From: Salinisphaera sp. G21_0
GTDB taxonomy: Bacteria > Pseudomonadota > Gammaproteobacteria > Pseudomonadales > Endozoicomonadaceae
Assembly: GCF_017744115.1 (NCBI RefSeq)
Contig: NZ_JAGHQW010000006.1
Span: forward strand, 62,001-126,000
Direction of reading: 5' to 3'
Length of the DNA: 64,000 bases
A model generated the notes under the pieces. That model was given only the letters and a program-made list of their open reading frames with translations. It had not been told where the DNA came from and made no database searches. This document shows positions 45,366 to 55,325 of the stretch, in pieces. The first letter of the stretch is position 1. The number at the start of each line of letters is the position of its first letter. Position numbers and translations under genes: made by a program.

Positions 45366-46552
45366 TTTTGTAGTTTCAGCTCACCACCGCTCACCGTACC
45401 CAGCAGGGTAAAGTTGTCATCGAAAATGGCAAGGTTGGCAAACTGCCCAACCGCAATGCTGCCCATCTGACTTTCAACATGAATGGCTTTTGCTGCATTG
45501 ACGGTAGCCATGCGAATCACCGCCTGAGGCTCAATCCCCGCCCGTACGCTATTGGCAACCGCTGCAATCATAGTGAGTACGGAGCCGGCAAGGGTTCCAT
45601 CCGCGTTGGAGCACTTGCCATCTTTGTGGTAGATAGTTTGTCCGGCAAAGACAAAGGTTTCCATATCGGTGCCAGCGGGAGTGGTTGCATCGGTCACCAG
45701 CACCAGACGGTCCTGCATCAGACGATGGGCGATACGCAGGTTTTCCCAGGACAGGTGAAGACCGTCAGCAATGATACCGGCACCCAGAGCATGACTGTCA
45801 AAAACGGCACCTACCACACCAGGCTCGCGGCTGCCCAGGGGGCTCATGGCGTTATGGAGATGAGTGGCAAAGGTGGCACCCGCTTGTTCTGCCGCTTTAG
45901 CCTGCTCACAGGTGGCATTGGTATGGCCGATGGACACGATAATGCCCGCTTTACTCAGCTTTTCAATGGTTCCTTCCGGGCAGACTTCCGGTGCCAGTGT
46001 CACCATGGCAATGACGTCGGCATTGTCACAGAAAAAGTCGATCATTGCGCAAGAGGGCGTACGGATGAAGTCCTGATCATGAATGCCTTTGCGCTGAGGG
46101 TTCAGGTAAGGGCCTTCCAGATGAATGCCGGGTACGCGATCCGGATGCCTGGCCATGTATTCACGGGTGACCTTAACCGCTTGTCGTATATCCTCATCAC
46201 TGCTGGTAATCAGCGTAGGCAGAAATGCCGTACAACCTGAGCGGAGGTTGGTCTCGTGCATGATGTCCAGCGTATTGGTGGAGATATCACTGTTAAAAAG
46301 AACACCACCACAGCCGTTTAATTGCAGGTCGATAAAACCAGGGCTTAACGTAAGACCGCCGATGTCTACTTTTTTCAGGCTATCGGTACCCTGATGATCA
46401 CCGGCAATATCCTCTGCCTTGCCAATGGCCGAAATTCGGCCATTCTCTATAATGATGGTATCAAACGACGACTGCTCTGGGTCACCGGTTAACGGTTTGA
46501 AATTAACCAGTGCGTAACTCTTTTCCGGGCTGATGGCCAGATCCGCAGACAT
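45362..46552 (-). CDS. nagA: N-acetylglucosamine-6-phosphate deacetylase
   Basis: 396 residues from the ATG at 46552, chosen because AAGGA lies eight bases upstream and it directly follows the nagB stop; an upstream TTG at 46582 is less likely. It removes acetate from GlcNAc-6-phosphate. Visible are SPGFIDLQLNGCGG, GIHLEGPYLNPQRKGIHD (metal-binding Glu), IGHTNATCEQAKAAEQAG, ATHLHNAMSPLGSREPG (metal His) and LVTDATTPAG (catalytic Asp). Middle gene of nagB-nagA-nagC. Confidence 0.95.
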   Translation of the reverse strand: MSADLAISPEKSYALVNFKPLTGDPEQSSFDTIIIENGRISAIGKAEDIAGDHQGTDSLKKVDIGGLTLSPGFIDLQLNGCGGVLFNSDISTNTLDIMHETNLRSGCTAFLPTLITSSDEDIRQAVKVTREYMARHPDRVPGIHLEGPYLNPQRKGIHDQDFIRTPSCAMIDFFCDNADVIAMVTLAPEVCPEGTIEKLSKAGIIVSIGHTNATCEQAKAAEQAGATFATHLHNAMSPLGSREPGVVGAVFDSHALGAGIIADGLHLSWENLRIAHRLMQDRLVLVTDATTPAGTDMETFVFAGQTIYHKDGKCSNADGTLAGSVLTMIAAVANSVRAGIEPQAVIRMATVNAAKAIHVESQMGSIAVGQFANLAIFDDNFTLLGTVSGGELKLQK

Positions 46553-46553
46553 T

Positions 46554-47354
46554 TCAAAAGTCCTTGATGTTTTCAGACTCAATATCCTGGAAGTAGCGCA
46601 GAGTGCGAACTTTCAGATCCAGGGTTGCAGGGTCATCACAGATCATCATCGCTTTTGGATGAAGCTGCAGGGCTGAGATTGTCCACATATGGTTTACTGA
46701 TCCTTCAACCGTGGCCTGAACCGCACGGGATTTATCAGAGCCAGTGGCCAGAATCATCAGCTCACGGGAGTCCAGAACCGTTCCGACACCCACGGTAAGC
46801 GCCAGTTTTGGTACCTGGCTGATGTCCTGATCAAAGAAGCGTGCGTTGGCTTCACGGGTTTCAGTGGTCAGCGTCTTCAGGCGGGTACGGGAGGATAGTG
46901 AAGAACCGGGTTCATTAAATGCGATGTGCCCATCGTGTCCGACACCACCCATAAACAGCTCAATGCCGCCATAACCTTTAATCGCTGTTTCGTAGCGCAG
47001 GCACTCGGCTTCCAGATTTTCTGCGTTACCGTCCAGAAAGTTAATGTTCGCTGCCGGGATATCCACATGATCAAAGAAGTGGCGGTGCATGAACATTCGG
47101 TAGCATTCCGGGTGATCGGCAGGCAGGCCAACGTATTCGTCCATGTTGAAGGTAACAACATGGGCAAAGCTTACCTCCCCTTCCCTGTGCAGGCGAACCA
47201 GTTCCTGATATGTCGGGATGGGTGTGCCGCCGGTTGGCAGGCCGAGAACAAAGGGGCGTTCAGGAGTCGGATTAAATGCCTTGATCCGGCTGACAATGTA
47301 TCGAGCAGCCCAACGACCAACGGCTGCCTTGTCTTTCAGAGGTATAAAGCGCAT
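46554..47354 (-). CDS. nagB: Glucosamine-6-phosphate deaminase
   Basis: 266 residues, the usual length. It converts glucosamine-6-phosphate to fructose-6-phosphate and ammonia. [38 protein letters not shown] (catalytic Asp) and [18 protein letters not shown] (His and Glu region) are diagnostic. It is the first gene of the nagBAC operon, divergent from nagE, with operator-like palindromes upstream. Confidence 0.97.
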   Translation of the reverse strand: MRFIPLKDKAAVGRWAARYIVSRIKAFNPTPERPFVLGLPTGGTPIPTYQELVRLHREGEVSFAHVVTFNMDEYVGLPADHPECYRMFMHRHFFDHVDIPAANINFLDGNAENLEAECLRYETAIKGYGGIELFMGGVGHDGHIAFNEPGSSLSSRTRLKTLTTETREANARFFDQDISQVPKLALTVGVGTVLDSRELMILATGSDKSRAVQATVEGSVNHMWTISALQLHPKAMMICDDPATLDLKVRTLRYFQDIESENIKDF

Positions 47355-47413
47355 GTCGTAAACTCCAGGTTTCTCTAATCTGCTCAGGGGATGATGTTAT
47401 GCATCATAGCTTA

Positions 47414-47436
47414 TTTATTTTTTGATGGAAAATAAA
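47414..47436. promoter_or_regulatory. Probable NagC operator, nagB side
   Basis: TTTATTTT and AAAATAAA form a palindrome around a 7-base centre, 23 bp in all, about 60 bp upstream of the nagB start. The A/T-rich arms fit NagC/Mlc-type operators. Function is inferred from sequence and position. Confidence 0.6.
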
Positions 47437-47506
47437 GGCGGTTGGCAATGTGCTCAACGGGTAGAAAATGTCTTTAAGTGATGATCTGGGTCAATGTATT
47501 CGCTTT

Positions 47507-47529
47507 TTTATTTTTCTTTGAAAAATAAA
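47507..47529. promoter_or_regulatory. Probable NagC operator, nagE side
   Basis: TTTATTTTTC-TTT-GAAAAATAAA is a perfect palindrome of 23 bp, 70 bp before the nagE start. Its centre is about 93 bp from that of the other palindrome, close to nine helical turns. That spacing would allow one repressor tetramer to bind both sites by looping, as described for nagE-nagB in Escherichia coli. Confidence 0.65.
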
Positions 47530-47598
47530 TCAGTAAAATTCCGCGCCACACAGAACGAGACACACTCTCACTATAAAGAATTAAATGGTTGATCAGTC

Positions 47599-49374
47599 AT
47601 GAACATCTTGGGTTACTTGCAGAAACTCGGTAAGGCGCTGATGCTGCCTATTGCCGTTCTTCCTGTCGCAGCTTTGCTGCTGCGTCTGGGCCAGCCTGAT
47701 TTGCTGGATATTCCCTTTATGGCGCAGGCGGGTAACGCGATTTTCAGTAATCTGGCGTTGCTGTTCGCCATGGGCATCGCCTTAGGCCTGGCGGTAGACG
47801 GCGCTGGTGCTGCAGTGATCGCGGGTGCTGTTGGCTTTTTTATTTTGAAAGCCACGACGGCAACCATTAATCCAGATATCGATATGTCCTTCTTCGGCGG
47901 TATCATCAGCGGTATCGTTGCCGGTCATTCCTACAACCGATTTCATGCGGTGTCGCTGCCAGCTTATCTTGGCTTCTTCAGCGGCAAGCGTCTGGTACCG
48001 ATCATGACCGGTCTGTTTATGCTGGTGATCGGCTGGGCCTGTGGTCATATCTGGCCTGGTATTCAAAATGGTATTGATGCTTTTGGTCACGGTGTTGCCG
48101 GCTCTGGTGCGGTTGGCCAGTTTGTATACGGTACCCTGAACCGTGGCCTGATTCCTTTCGGTCTGCATCATGTTATGAACTCTTATTTCTGGTTTGGTCT
48201 GGGTGACTTTACCAACGCTGCCGGTGACGTGGTCTACGGTGATCTGCATCGCTTCTTTGCCGGTGATCCGACGGCCGGGGTGTTTATGACCGGTTTCTTC
48301 CCGGTGATGATGTTTGGTCTGCCGGCAGCGGCCCTGGCCATGTACCTGACGGCTGATAAGAGCCGTCGTGCACAGGTTGGTGGTGTGCTTTTCTCGGTTG
48401 CCCTGACGGCATTCCTGACCGGTATTACCGAGCCTCTGGAATTCATGTTTATGTTCCTGGCACCCGGGCTGTATGCTGCTCACGCTGTGCTGACCGGTGC
48501 TTCCCTTGTGGTAACCAATGCCATGGGCGTTCTGACGGGCTTTGGCTTTTCCGCCGGTTTGTTTGACATGGTGCTAAACTGGGGTCTGGCAACGAAGCCA
48601 TGGACTCTGGTGGTTATTGGTCTGGCATTCGCTGTCATCTACTTCTGCGTTTTCTACTTCGCCATCAAGATGTTTAACCTGAAAACACCGGGTCGTGAAG
48701 ATGAAGACGATTCTTCAATTGAGAGTGTGGCGGCGGTAGATATAAACAAGCAGGGGATGGGCGACAATGGTTATCTGGCTCGCCAGTTCACCAAAGCGAT
48801 AGGTGGTCTGGATAACATCACCAATATCGACGCCTGCATTACCCGTCTGCGCCTGACCCTGAAAGACCCTTCTGTGGCTGATGAGCGTGTCATCAAGGCA
48901 CTGGGTGCCAGCGGTATGATTCGTGTCGGTGATAAGAACCTGCAGATTATTCTTGGTCCAAAGGCGGAAATCATTGCCGGTAAGATGAAAAAAATTGCAG
49001 CTACTGAAGATCTGAGTGCTATCCAGTTGCCAGGTCAGGCTCAGCAAGTAGCGGCGGCTATTTCTCAGAAGACAGTGAAAAAAGAAGTGGAAGTAAAAGA
49101 TACTACTCTGTTCGCCCGTCAGTGCCTGAAAGTGCTGGGTGGCCATCAAAACGTGACTCAGATTGATGCCTGTGTCTCTCGCCTGCGTCTGACGCTGAAA
49201 GATACTGCCAGCGTCAGTGATGATCGTATTAAGGCGCTGGGGGCAGCGGCGGTGGTTCGTGTGGGTGACAAGAACCTGCAAATCGTCGTCGGTCCCCAGG
49301 CTGAAATGATTGCTGATGAAATGAAAAAGATCCCGGTGACGGATGATCTTGCCAATGTTGAGGTTTCTGCATGA
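47599..49374 (+). CDS. nagE: PTS N-acetylglucosamine-specific EIIC-EIIB-EIIB permease
   Basis: 591 residues. Residues 1 to about 370 form the EIIC membrane domain (MLPIAVLPVAALLLRLGQPD, IPFGLHHVMNSYFWF, TGITEPLEFMFMFLAPGLY). Two EIIB domains follow, each with the phosphorylated Cys: about 393-470 (IDACITRLRLTL, Cys about 413) and about 508-585 (IDACVSRLRLTL, Cys about 525). They are clearly homologous, so the EIIB was duplicated. EIIA is supplied by the next gene. It takes up GlcNAc and phosphorylates it during transport. Divergent from nagBAC. Confidence 0.95.
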   Translation: MNILGYLQKLGKALMLPIAVLPVAALLLRLGQPDLLDIPFMAQAGNAIFSNLALLFAMGIALGLAVDGAGAAVIAGAVGFFILKATTATINPDIDMSFFGGIISGIVAGHSYNRFHAVSLPAYLGFFSGKRLVPIMTGLFMLVIGWACGHIWPGIQNGIDAFGHGVAGSGAVGQFVYGTLNRGLIPFGLHHVMNSYFWFGLGDFTNAAGDVVYGDLHRFFAGDPTAGVFMTGFFPVMMFGLPAAALAMYLTADKSRRAQVGGVLFSVALTAFLTGITEPLEFMFMFLAPGLYAAHAVLTGASLVVTNAMGVLTGFGFSAGLFDMVLNWGLATKPWTLVVIGLAFAVIYFCVFYFAIKMFNLKTPGREDEDDSSIESVAAVDINKQGMGDNGYLARQFTKAIGGLDNITNIDACITRLRLTLKDPSVADERVIKALGASGMIRVGDKNLQIILGPKAEIIAGKMKKIAATEDLSAIQLPGQAQQVAAAISQKTVKKEVEVKDTTLFARQCLKVLGGHQNVTQIDACVSRLRLTLKDTASVSDDRIKALGAAAVVRVGDKNLQIVVGPQAEMIADEMKKIPVTDDLANVEVSA

Positions 49375-51950
49375 CGCTCTGTGATCGAGATGACAAAAAG
49401 CAAGATGACAAAAAAGAGGGCAAACCTTGCCAACTGTCACTGGTTGCGCCTTTGTCCGGAATGCTGTTATCCATCGAGGAATCCACTGACCCGGTATTTG
49501 CTGGTCGGCTGATCGGTGACGGTATTGCGATCAACCCGACGGATTCTGTGGTGCTGGCACCGTGCGCCGGTACCATCAGCCAGCTGCATGACGCCAGACA
49601 TGCCGTGGCCATCAAGACAGATTCCGGTGTAGAAGTGTTGATCCATGTGGGCATCGATACTGTTGTTCTGCGTGGTGAAGGCTTTGAGACCAACGTCAAA
49701 ATAGGCGACAAAGTGACTGTTGGTCAGCAGCTGCTGTCGTTTGATCCTGAGTTTGTCGGAGCCAGGGCGGCCAGCCTGCAGACCGCGATTATGATCACTA
49801 CCGGTGAAACCGGTGTGGTTGTTAATCCCCGCACCGAAGTAAAAGCGGGGCAGGATACCGTATTTGCCATTGGGGCTGAGCCTGAAAAGGAGATGTCCAC
49901 CGAGAGCAAATACAGCCGTCAGGACAGCATTACCCTGACAGAAGATTTTGTGCTGAAGAACCCACTGGGTCTTCATGCCCGTCCTTCTGCCACTCTGATT
50001 CAGATTATCAAACGCTTCAATTCTGACGTGATGATTCTGAATAAAGATAATGGCAAAGAAAGCAAGGCCAACAGTCTGACTGCTCTGATGGGGCTTCAAA
50101 CGGTGCTGGGTTCTAACCTGCAAATCACCGTCACCGGCCCTGATGCCAAAGAGGCGATGGAAGCCATCCTCGATGGTTTTCGCAGCGGCCTGGGTGAAGC
50201 CGTTGCCGACGTGCTGCCGGTTGCAGATGAAGCCATGGAAGAGGAAGCGCCACTGCTTGGACCGGTAGAAGGCTCCGATGGTCGTTTACCCGGCGTGAAA
50301 GCGGCACCGGGCATGGCCATTGGTAAGCTGCACCATCTGGTTCATGAACTGCCCAGCTACCCGGAAGAGGGTGTTGGTGTCAGCGATGAGCTGGGTCAGC
50401 TTGGCTACGGTATCCAGAAAGCCCGGGAGTCCCTGCAGCAGCTGGTTGCCAAAATGGAAGCGGATCACGTGGGTGGTCATGCGGAAGTTTTTGTTGCCCA
50501 TCAGCAGTTACTGGAAGACCCGGCAATCAGTGACCGTGCCCGTGAACTGATTGAAGCAGGCAAGAGCGCCATGTGGTCGTGGCACAGAAGTTTTCTGGCG
50601 GAAGCGGATGAAATGCGCAAGCTGGATAACCCGCTGCTGGCGGCCCGGGCCATCGATGTAGAAGACGTTGGTCTTCGGGTTCTGCGCTACCTGATGGGCG
50701 TTGAAGGTGGCACCGATCAGCTGCCGGAAAACACCATTCTCTGTCTGGAAGATATTACCCCTTCCGAAGTGGTGACTCTGGATCGCAAGCGCGTGATTGG
50801 TATCGTGACCCTGCATGGTGGTGCGACTTCCCATGCGGCGATTCTGGCCGGTTCCCTGGGTATTCCTTACCTGGTCAACGTACCGGGCAGTGTTCGTCAG
50901 TACGAGAACGGTACCGATGTTATCCTGAACACCAACAAGGGTTACATGCTGGTTAATCCTACTCAGGAAGAGATCGACAGAACCGTTGCCCGCCAGGAGC
51001 GTGCGGCGGCTGAGCATGCAGCGGCGCTGCAAGTGGCTGACCAGCCTGCAGTGACTCTGGATGGCCACCATGTTGAGATCGCTGCCAATATCGCCAACCA
51101 GGACGATGCGGAAAAAGCGGTCAAAATGGGTGCTGAAGCGGTAGGTCTGCTGCGTTCCGAGTTCCTCTATATGGAGCGTGCTACCGAACCCACCATGGAT
51201 GAGCAGATAAAAGCCTACGAAGGTATTCTGGATGCTATGGGTAAAGATCGTCCGGTCATTATCCGTACTCTGGACGTCGGTGGTGACAAGCCTCTGGCTT
51301 ATCTGCCCCTGCCAAAAGAGGAGAACCCATTCCTGGGTGAACGTGGCGTGCGTATCGGTATTAACCGTCCGGCCATGCTGCGCAAGCAGGTTCGTGCGAT
51401 CCTGAAGGCGGCTCATGCCGGTCATGCCCGTATCATGTTCCCGATGATCAGCTCCCTGGATGAATTCCGTGCCGTGAAAAAGCTGGTGCTGGAAGAGCAG
51501 GAGACGGCGGGTGTCACCGTTGAAGTGGGTATTATGATTGAGGTGCCGTCCGCTGCACTGCTGGCCGATCATTTCGCCAAAGAAGTGGACTTCTTCTCTA
51601 TCGGTACCAATGACCTGACCCAGTACACCCTGGCCGTTGACCGTGGTCATCCAAAACTGGCGGCACGGGTCGATGGTCTTCACCCTGCGGTATTGCGCCT
51701 GATCGATATGACGGTGAAAGCAGCCAACAAAGAAGGCAAGTGGACGGGGATCTGTGGCAGCCTGGCCAGTGACCCGAATGCAGTGCCTATTCTGGTCGGC
51801 CTGGGTGTTCAGGAACTGTCCATCAGTGTCCCTGCAATCCCGGTGGTTAAGGCTCGCGTTCGCAGTCTGAACTATAAGCAGTGCCAGAGCCTGGCCCGTG
51901 AAGCGCTGACTCTGGATTCAGTAGAAGACGTAAGACGTTTGACTGCCTGA
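49371..51950 (+). CDS. nagF: PTS multiphosphoryl transfer protein EIIA-HPr-EI
   Basis: 859 residues, three PTS parts in one chain. EIIA (glucose type, about 20-165) has PLSGMLLSIEESTDPVFAGR and VLIHVGIDTVVL (His about 92). HPr (about 190-275) has NPLGLHARPSA (His about 202). EI (about 300-859) has GGATSHAAILAGSLGIPYL (His about 487), LRSEFLYMER, IGTNDLTQYTLAVDRG and the C-terminal CGSLASDP. It carries phosphate from PEP to the EIIB domains of NagE. The start overlaps the nagE stop (ATGA). The same architecture occurs beside nagE in Pseudomonas aeruginosa. Confidence 0.95.
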   Translation: MTLCDRDDKKQDDKKEGKPCQLSLVAPLSGMLLSIEESTDPVFAGRLIGDGIAINPTDSVVLAPCAGTISQLHDARHAVAIKTDSGVEVLIHVGIDTVVLRGEGFETNVKIGDKVTVGQQLLSFDPEFVGARAASLQTAIMITTGETGVVVNPRTEVKAGQDTVFAIGAEPEKEMSTESKYSRQDSITLTEDFVLKNPLGLHARPSATLIQIIKRFNSDVMILNKDNGKESKANSLTALMGLQTVLGSNLQITVTGPDAKEAMEAILDGFRSGLGEAVADVLPVADEAMEEEAPLLGPVEGSDGRLPGVKAAPGMAIGKLHHLVHELPSYPEEGVGVSDELGQLGYGIQKARESLQQLVAKMEADHVGGHAEVFVAHQQLLEDPAISDRARELIEAGKSAMWSWHRSFLAEADEMRKLDNPLLAARAIDVEDVGLRVLRYLMGVEGGTDQLPENTILCLEDITPSEVVTLDRKRVIGIVTLHGGATSHAAILAGSLGIPYLVNVPGSVRQYENGTDVILNTNKGYMLVNPTQEEIDRTVARQERAAAEHAAALQVADQPAVTLDGHHVEIAANIANQDDAEKAVKMGAEAVGLLRSEFLYMERATEPTMDEQIKAYEGILDAMGKDRPVIIRTLDVGGDKPLAYLPLPKEENPFLGERGVRIGINRPAMLRKQVRAILKAAHAGHARIMFPMISSLDEFRAVKKLVLEEQETAGVTVEVGIMIEVPSAALLADHFAKEVDFFSIGTNDLTQYTLAVDRGHPKLAARVDGLHPAVLRLIDMTVKAANKEGKWTGICGSLASDPNAVPILVGLGVQELSISVPAIPVVKARVRSLNYKQCQSLAREALTLDSVEDVRRLTA

Positions 51951-51965
51951 TCGCAGACGATCATC

Positions 51966-52002
51966 TTGCTGACAGCCCCTGGTTTTGGCCATGGGGCTTT
52001 TT
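51966..52002 (+). terminator. Rho-independent terminator of the nagE-nagF operon
   Basis: AGCCCC (about 51974-51979) pairs with GGGGCT (about 51992-51997) around a loop containing TGGTTTTGGCCA, followed by TTTTTT. It lies shortly after the nagF stop. Confidence 0.8.
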
Positions 52003-52233
52003 TATTGCTGTCTGAAATATGTAGTTTTCCTGTGCTGATACGTAGTTGTCCTATAAATCACAAGGTCTTGATTCAGGTCATCTGCCGGTTAATTACTGTC
52101 CAATTATCATGCCCACCATTTGGTTGGCGGCACTTTTTGTTCACACCTTTATGTCTGCAGGGAAAGCAGAATCTGATAATTGTCTGAGCAGTCTGTGATC
52201 ACGACCGGTATTTATCATGGGTTGGCGATATCA

Positions 52234-54672
52234 ATGAAAGAAATTGTGGATAAAGTGCTTGCTTCCAGGGTGAAGCGAAGAACGTTTATGAAGTGGGGAA
52301 CCGCTGCGGGCAGTGCGGCAGTGGTTACTGCGCACACACTGCCGGTGAAAGCTTCTGCGACAGAGGCCAAACGTGCTGATGAAGAGATCAAGTCAGTCTG
52401 GTCTGCATGTACGGTCAACTGCGGCTCCCGCTGTGCACTGCGCCATCAGGTAAAAGACGGTGTGATCATTCATACCGAAACCGATAACACCGGTGACGAT
52501 ACCTATGGTGACCACCAGGTTCGCGCCTGTCTCCGTGGCCGTTCCTTCCGCAAGCGCGTCTACAACCCTGACCGTCTGAAATATCCGATGAAGCGTGTGG
52601 GTAAGCGTGGTGAAGGTCGATTTGAGCGCATCAGCTGGGATGAAGCGTTTGACACCATCGCTGATAACCTGAAGCGCATCAAAAAAGAGTATGGCAATGA
52701 AGCCATCTATCTCAACTATTGTACTGGTACGCTGGGAGGCACGGTGTCCAAATCCTGGCCGCCAGCCGCCACACCGATCGCCCGTTTGATGAACTGCTGG
52801 GGCGGTTATCTTAACCACTATGGTGATTACAGTACGGCTCAGATTGCCGTGAGTTTACCGTATTTGTACGGCGGCAGCTGGGTGGATAATAACTGCACGT
52901 CAGATGTTGTTAATACCAGGCTGGTGGTCAACTTTGGCAACAACCCGGCTGAAACCCGTATGAGTGGTGCCGGTATTGTTTATCAGCTGTCCGAAGCCCG
53001 ACAACGCAGTAACGCACGTATGATCACCTTTGATCCGCGCATGACCGATACGGTCCTGGGTGCCAATGATGAGTGGGTTCCTCTGCGACCGGGTACCGAT
53101 GCCGCACTGGTAGCCGGTATGGCGTGGGTGATGATTACCGAAAACCTGGTGGATAATGAATTCCTGGGCAAGTACACCATCGGCTACGATGAAAACTCAC
53201 TGCCTGCCAGCGCACCGAAAGGCGCTTCCTGGAAATCCTATATTCTGGGCAAAGGCGATGATGGTGTTGAAAAGACCCCGCAATGGGCGGCAAAAATAAC
53301 CGGTGTCCCGGCAGACACCATCATCCGTCTGGCCCGTGAAATTGCCATGACCAAACCCTGCAACATTATGCAGGGCTGGGGTCTGCAGCGCACTGCCAAT
53401 GGAGAGCAGGCCAGCCGGGCGATCTGTATGCTGGCGGTGATGACCGGTAATGTGGGTATTCCCGGTGGTGGTACCGGTGCCCGTGAAGGCAGCTACTCCA
53501 TGCCCTTTGCGGTCTTTCCGACACTGACCAACCCGGTATCAACCTCTATTCCCATGTTCCTCTGGACGGATGCCATTTACCGTCATGATGAAATGACCGC
53601 GTTGACCGCCGGTATTCGTGGTGCCGAAAAGCTGACCCAGCCCATCAAGTTTATCTGGAACTATGCGGGTAACTGCATCATCAACCAGCATTCGGACACC
53701 AATCGCACCCATGACATTCTTCAGGATGACAGCCAGTGTGAAATGATTGTGGTGATCGACAACCACATGACGCCCAGTGCACGCTATGCGGATATTCTGC
53801 TGCCTGATTTGACTGCGGCTGAACAACCGGATTTCGCCCCTAACGGGTTCTGCGGCAATATGGGTTACACCATTTTCTGTGATACTGCGGTTGAGCCGTT
53901 GTATGAATGCCGTTCGGTCTACGACATGTGTACAGGTATTGCCAAACGTCTTGGGGTAGAAGCGCAGTTCACCGAAGGTCGGGACCAGGAAGCCTGGTTG
54001 CGTCATATTTATGCAGAATCCCAGAGAATGAATCCGACACTGGTGGACTTGGACTTTCAGGCCTTCCGTGAGCAGGGCATTGTCAAGCAGAAGAACCCCG
54101 GTGAACCTCATGTTCAATTCCGTGAGTTCCGGGAAAACCCTGAAAAGCATCCACTGGATACCCCCTCCGGTAAAATTGAGATCTATTCTGAACGCCTGGC
54201 AAATATTGCCTCCAGCTGGACACTGGGGGAGAGCGATATTATTCGGGCACTGCCTGAATACGTTTCTTCCTGGGAGGGGCATGAGGCAGACCACACTGAA
54301 CAGTATCCGCTGCAGATGTTTGGTTTCCACTTTAAAGCCCGTACTCACTCCACTTATGGCAACGTCGATGTGCTGCGGGAAACCAACCGCCAGGAAGTGT
54401 GGATCAACCCGGTTGATGCCCACAAGCGCAAGATAAAAGACGGCGACATGCTGAAGGTCTGGAATGACCGTGGCGAGATCCGTGTTGCCGCGAAAGTGAC
54501 CGAGCGCATTATGCCTGGCGTGGTCGCCATGGGGCAGGGCAGCTGGTACGCACCAGACCGAAGCGGCGTGGACCGTGGCGCGTGTATGAATACCCTGACC
54601 ACCCAGCGCCCGTCACCATTGGCCAAGGGCAATCCCCAGCACAGTAACCTGGTTGAAATTGCCAAGGCATAA
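52234..54672 (+). CDS. dmsA: Anaerobic DMSO reductase, molybdopterin catalytic subunit
   Basis: From the ATG at 52234 the protein has 812 residues and opens with a twin-arginine signal (RRTFMKWGTAAGSAAVV, then ASA); an in-frame TTG at 52180 is a less likely start. Next comes the 4Fe-4S site (SACTVNCGSRCALRHQV with a later Cys in VRACLRGRS). Molybdopterin-guanine-dinucleotide binding runs through the rest, including NYCTGTLGG, GWGLQRTANGEQASRAICML and FGFHFKARTHSTYGN. It reduces dimethyl sulfoxide or related S- and N-oxides in the periplasm during anaerobic respiration. First gene of dmsABC; no dmsD chaperone is seen nearby. Confidence 0.93.
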   Translation: MKEIVDKVLASRVKRRTFMKWGTAAGSAAVVTAHTLPVKASATEAKRADEEIKSVWSACTVNCGSRCALRHQVKDGVIIHTETDNTGDDTYGDHQVRACLRGRSFRKRVYNPDRLKYPMKRVGKRGEGRFERISWDEAFDTIADNLKRIKKEYGNEAIYLNYCTGTLGGTVSKSWPPAATPIARLMNCWGGYLNHYGDYSTAQIAVSLPYLYGGSWVDNNCTSDVVNTRLVVNFGNNPAETRMSGAGIVYQLSEARQRSNARMITFDPRMTDTVLGANDEWVPLRPGTDAALVAGMAWVMITENLVDNEFLGKYTIGYDENSLPASAPKGASWKSYILGKGDDGVEKTPQWAAKITGVPADTIIRLAREIAMTKPCNIMQGWGLQRTANGEQASRAICMLAVMTGNVGIPGGGTGAREGSYSMPFAVFPTLTNPVSTSIPMFLWTDAIYRHDEMTALTAGIRGAEKLTQPIKFIWNYAGNCIINQHSDTNRTHDILQDDSQCEMIVVIDNHMTPSARYADILLPDLTAAEQPDFAPNGFCGNMGYTIFCDTAVEPLYECRSVYDMCTGIAKRLGVEAQFTEGRDQEAWLRHIYAESQRMNPTLVDLDFQAFREQGIVKQKNPGEPHVQFREFRENPEKHPLDTPSGKIEIYSERLANIASSWTLGESDIIRALPEYVSSWEGHEADHTEQYPLQMFGFHFKARTHSTYGNVDVLRETNRQEVWINPVDAHKRKIKDGDMLKVWNDRGEIRVAAKVTERIMPGVVAMGQGSWYAPDRSGVDRGACMNTLTTQRPSPLAKGNPQHSNLVEIAKA

Positions 54673-54687
54673 CAGGAATAAAGTTCG

Positions 54688-55323
54688 ATGAAGCAACCCT
54701 CGATAAAACAACTGGGATTTTACGTCGACACGGCCAAGTGTACGGGCTGCAAAACCTGTCAATTGTCGTGCAAAGATGAGAATGACCTGAAAGTCGGCGT
54801 GAACTGGCGTCGGGTTTATGAATACGGCGGTGGTAGCTGGTTTCAGAACGAAGACGGCACTTATGCCCAGGACGTGTTTGCCTATTACACCTCCATCAGC
54901 TGCAATCACTGTGCCAAGCCCGCCTGTACCAGGGCCTGCCCAACCGGTGCCATGCACAAGCGTGACCAGGATGGTCTGGTGGTTGTCAATGCTGATGTCT
55001 GTATTGGCTGCCGTTACTGTGAAATGGCCTGCCCCTACGGTGCACCGCAGTTTGATGCCGAGAAGAAAGTCATGACCAAGTGTGATGGCTGTTTCGACTG
55101 TGTTGAGCAGGGCAAGCAGCCGATCTGTATCGAATCCTGCCCGCTGCGTGCCCTGGATTTTGGTCCGATCGAAGAACTGCGTGCCAAATACGGCACGGAA
55201 GCGGATATCGCGCCACTGCCGGACTCTTCTCTGACTGAACCGTCGCTGGTGATGAAGGCGAGCCGTCATGCCAAACCTTCCGGCGACAAAACCGGACGCA
55301 TTATGAACACACGGGAGGTATAA
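54688..55323 (+). CDS. dmsB: DMSO reductase iron-sulfur subunit
   Basis: 211 residues. QLGFYVDTAKCTGCKTCQLSCKDEN is the first of four ferredoxin-type Cys clusters; CNHCAKPACTRACPTGAMHKR, CIGCRYCEMACPYGAPQFD and CDGCFDCVEQGKQPICIESC give the rest, for four 4Fe-4S centres. It moves electrons from DmsC to DmsA. It begins 15 bases after dmsA with AGGAATAAAG as ribosome binding site. Confidence 0.96.
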   Translation: MKQPSIKQLGFYVDTAKCTGCKTCQLSCKDENDLKVGVNWRRVYEYGGGSWFQNEDGTYAQDVFAYYTSISCNHCAKPACTRACPTGAMHKRDQDGLVVVNADVCIGCRYCEMACPYGAPQFDAEKKVMTKCDGCFDCVEQGKQPICIESCPLRALDFGPIEELRAKYGTEADIAPLPDSSLTEPSLVMKASRHAKPSGDKTGRIMNTREV

Positions 55324-55325
55324 CC

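Noticed and set aside
50508-51683. 391-codon minus-strand frame opposite nagF
   Set aside because: Shadow of the strongly conserved PTS gene; low-complexity His/Gln/Thr composition typical of antisense frames.
52068-52081. Possible FNR/Anr box TTGATTCAGGTCAT upstream of dmsA
   Set aside because: Only one half-site matches TTGATnnnnATCAA well; the other half has two mismatches. Anaerobic control is likely but this site is too weak to call.
53539-54423. 294-codon minus-strand frame opposite dmsA
   Set aside because: Antisense shadow of a clear molybdopterin oxidoreductase gene.
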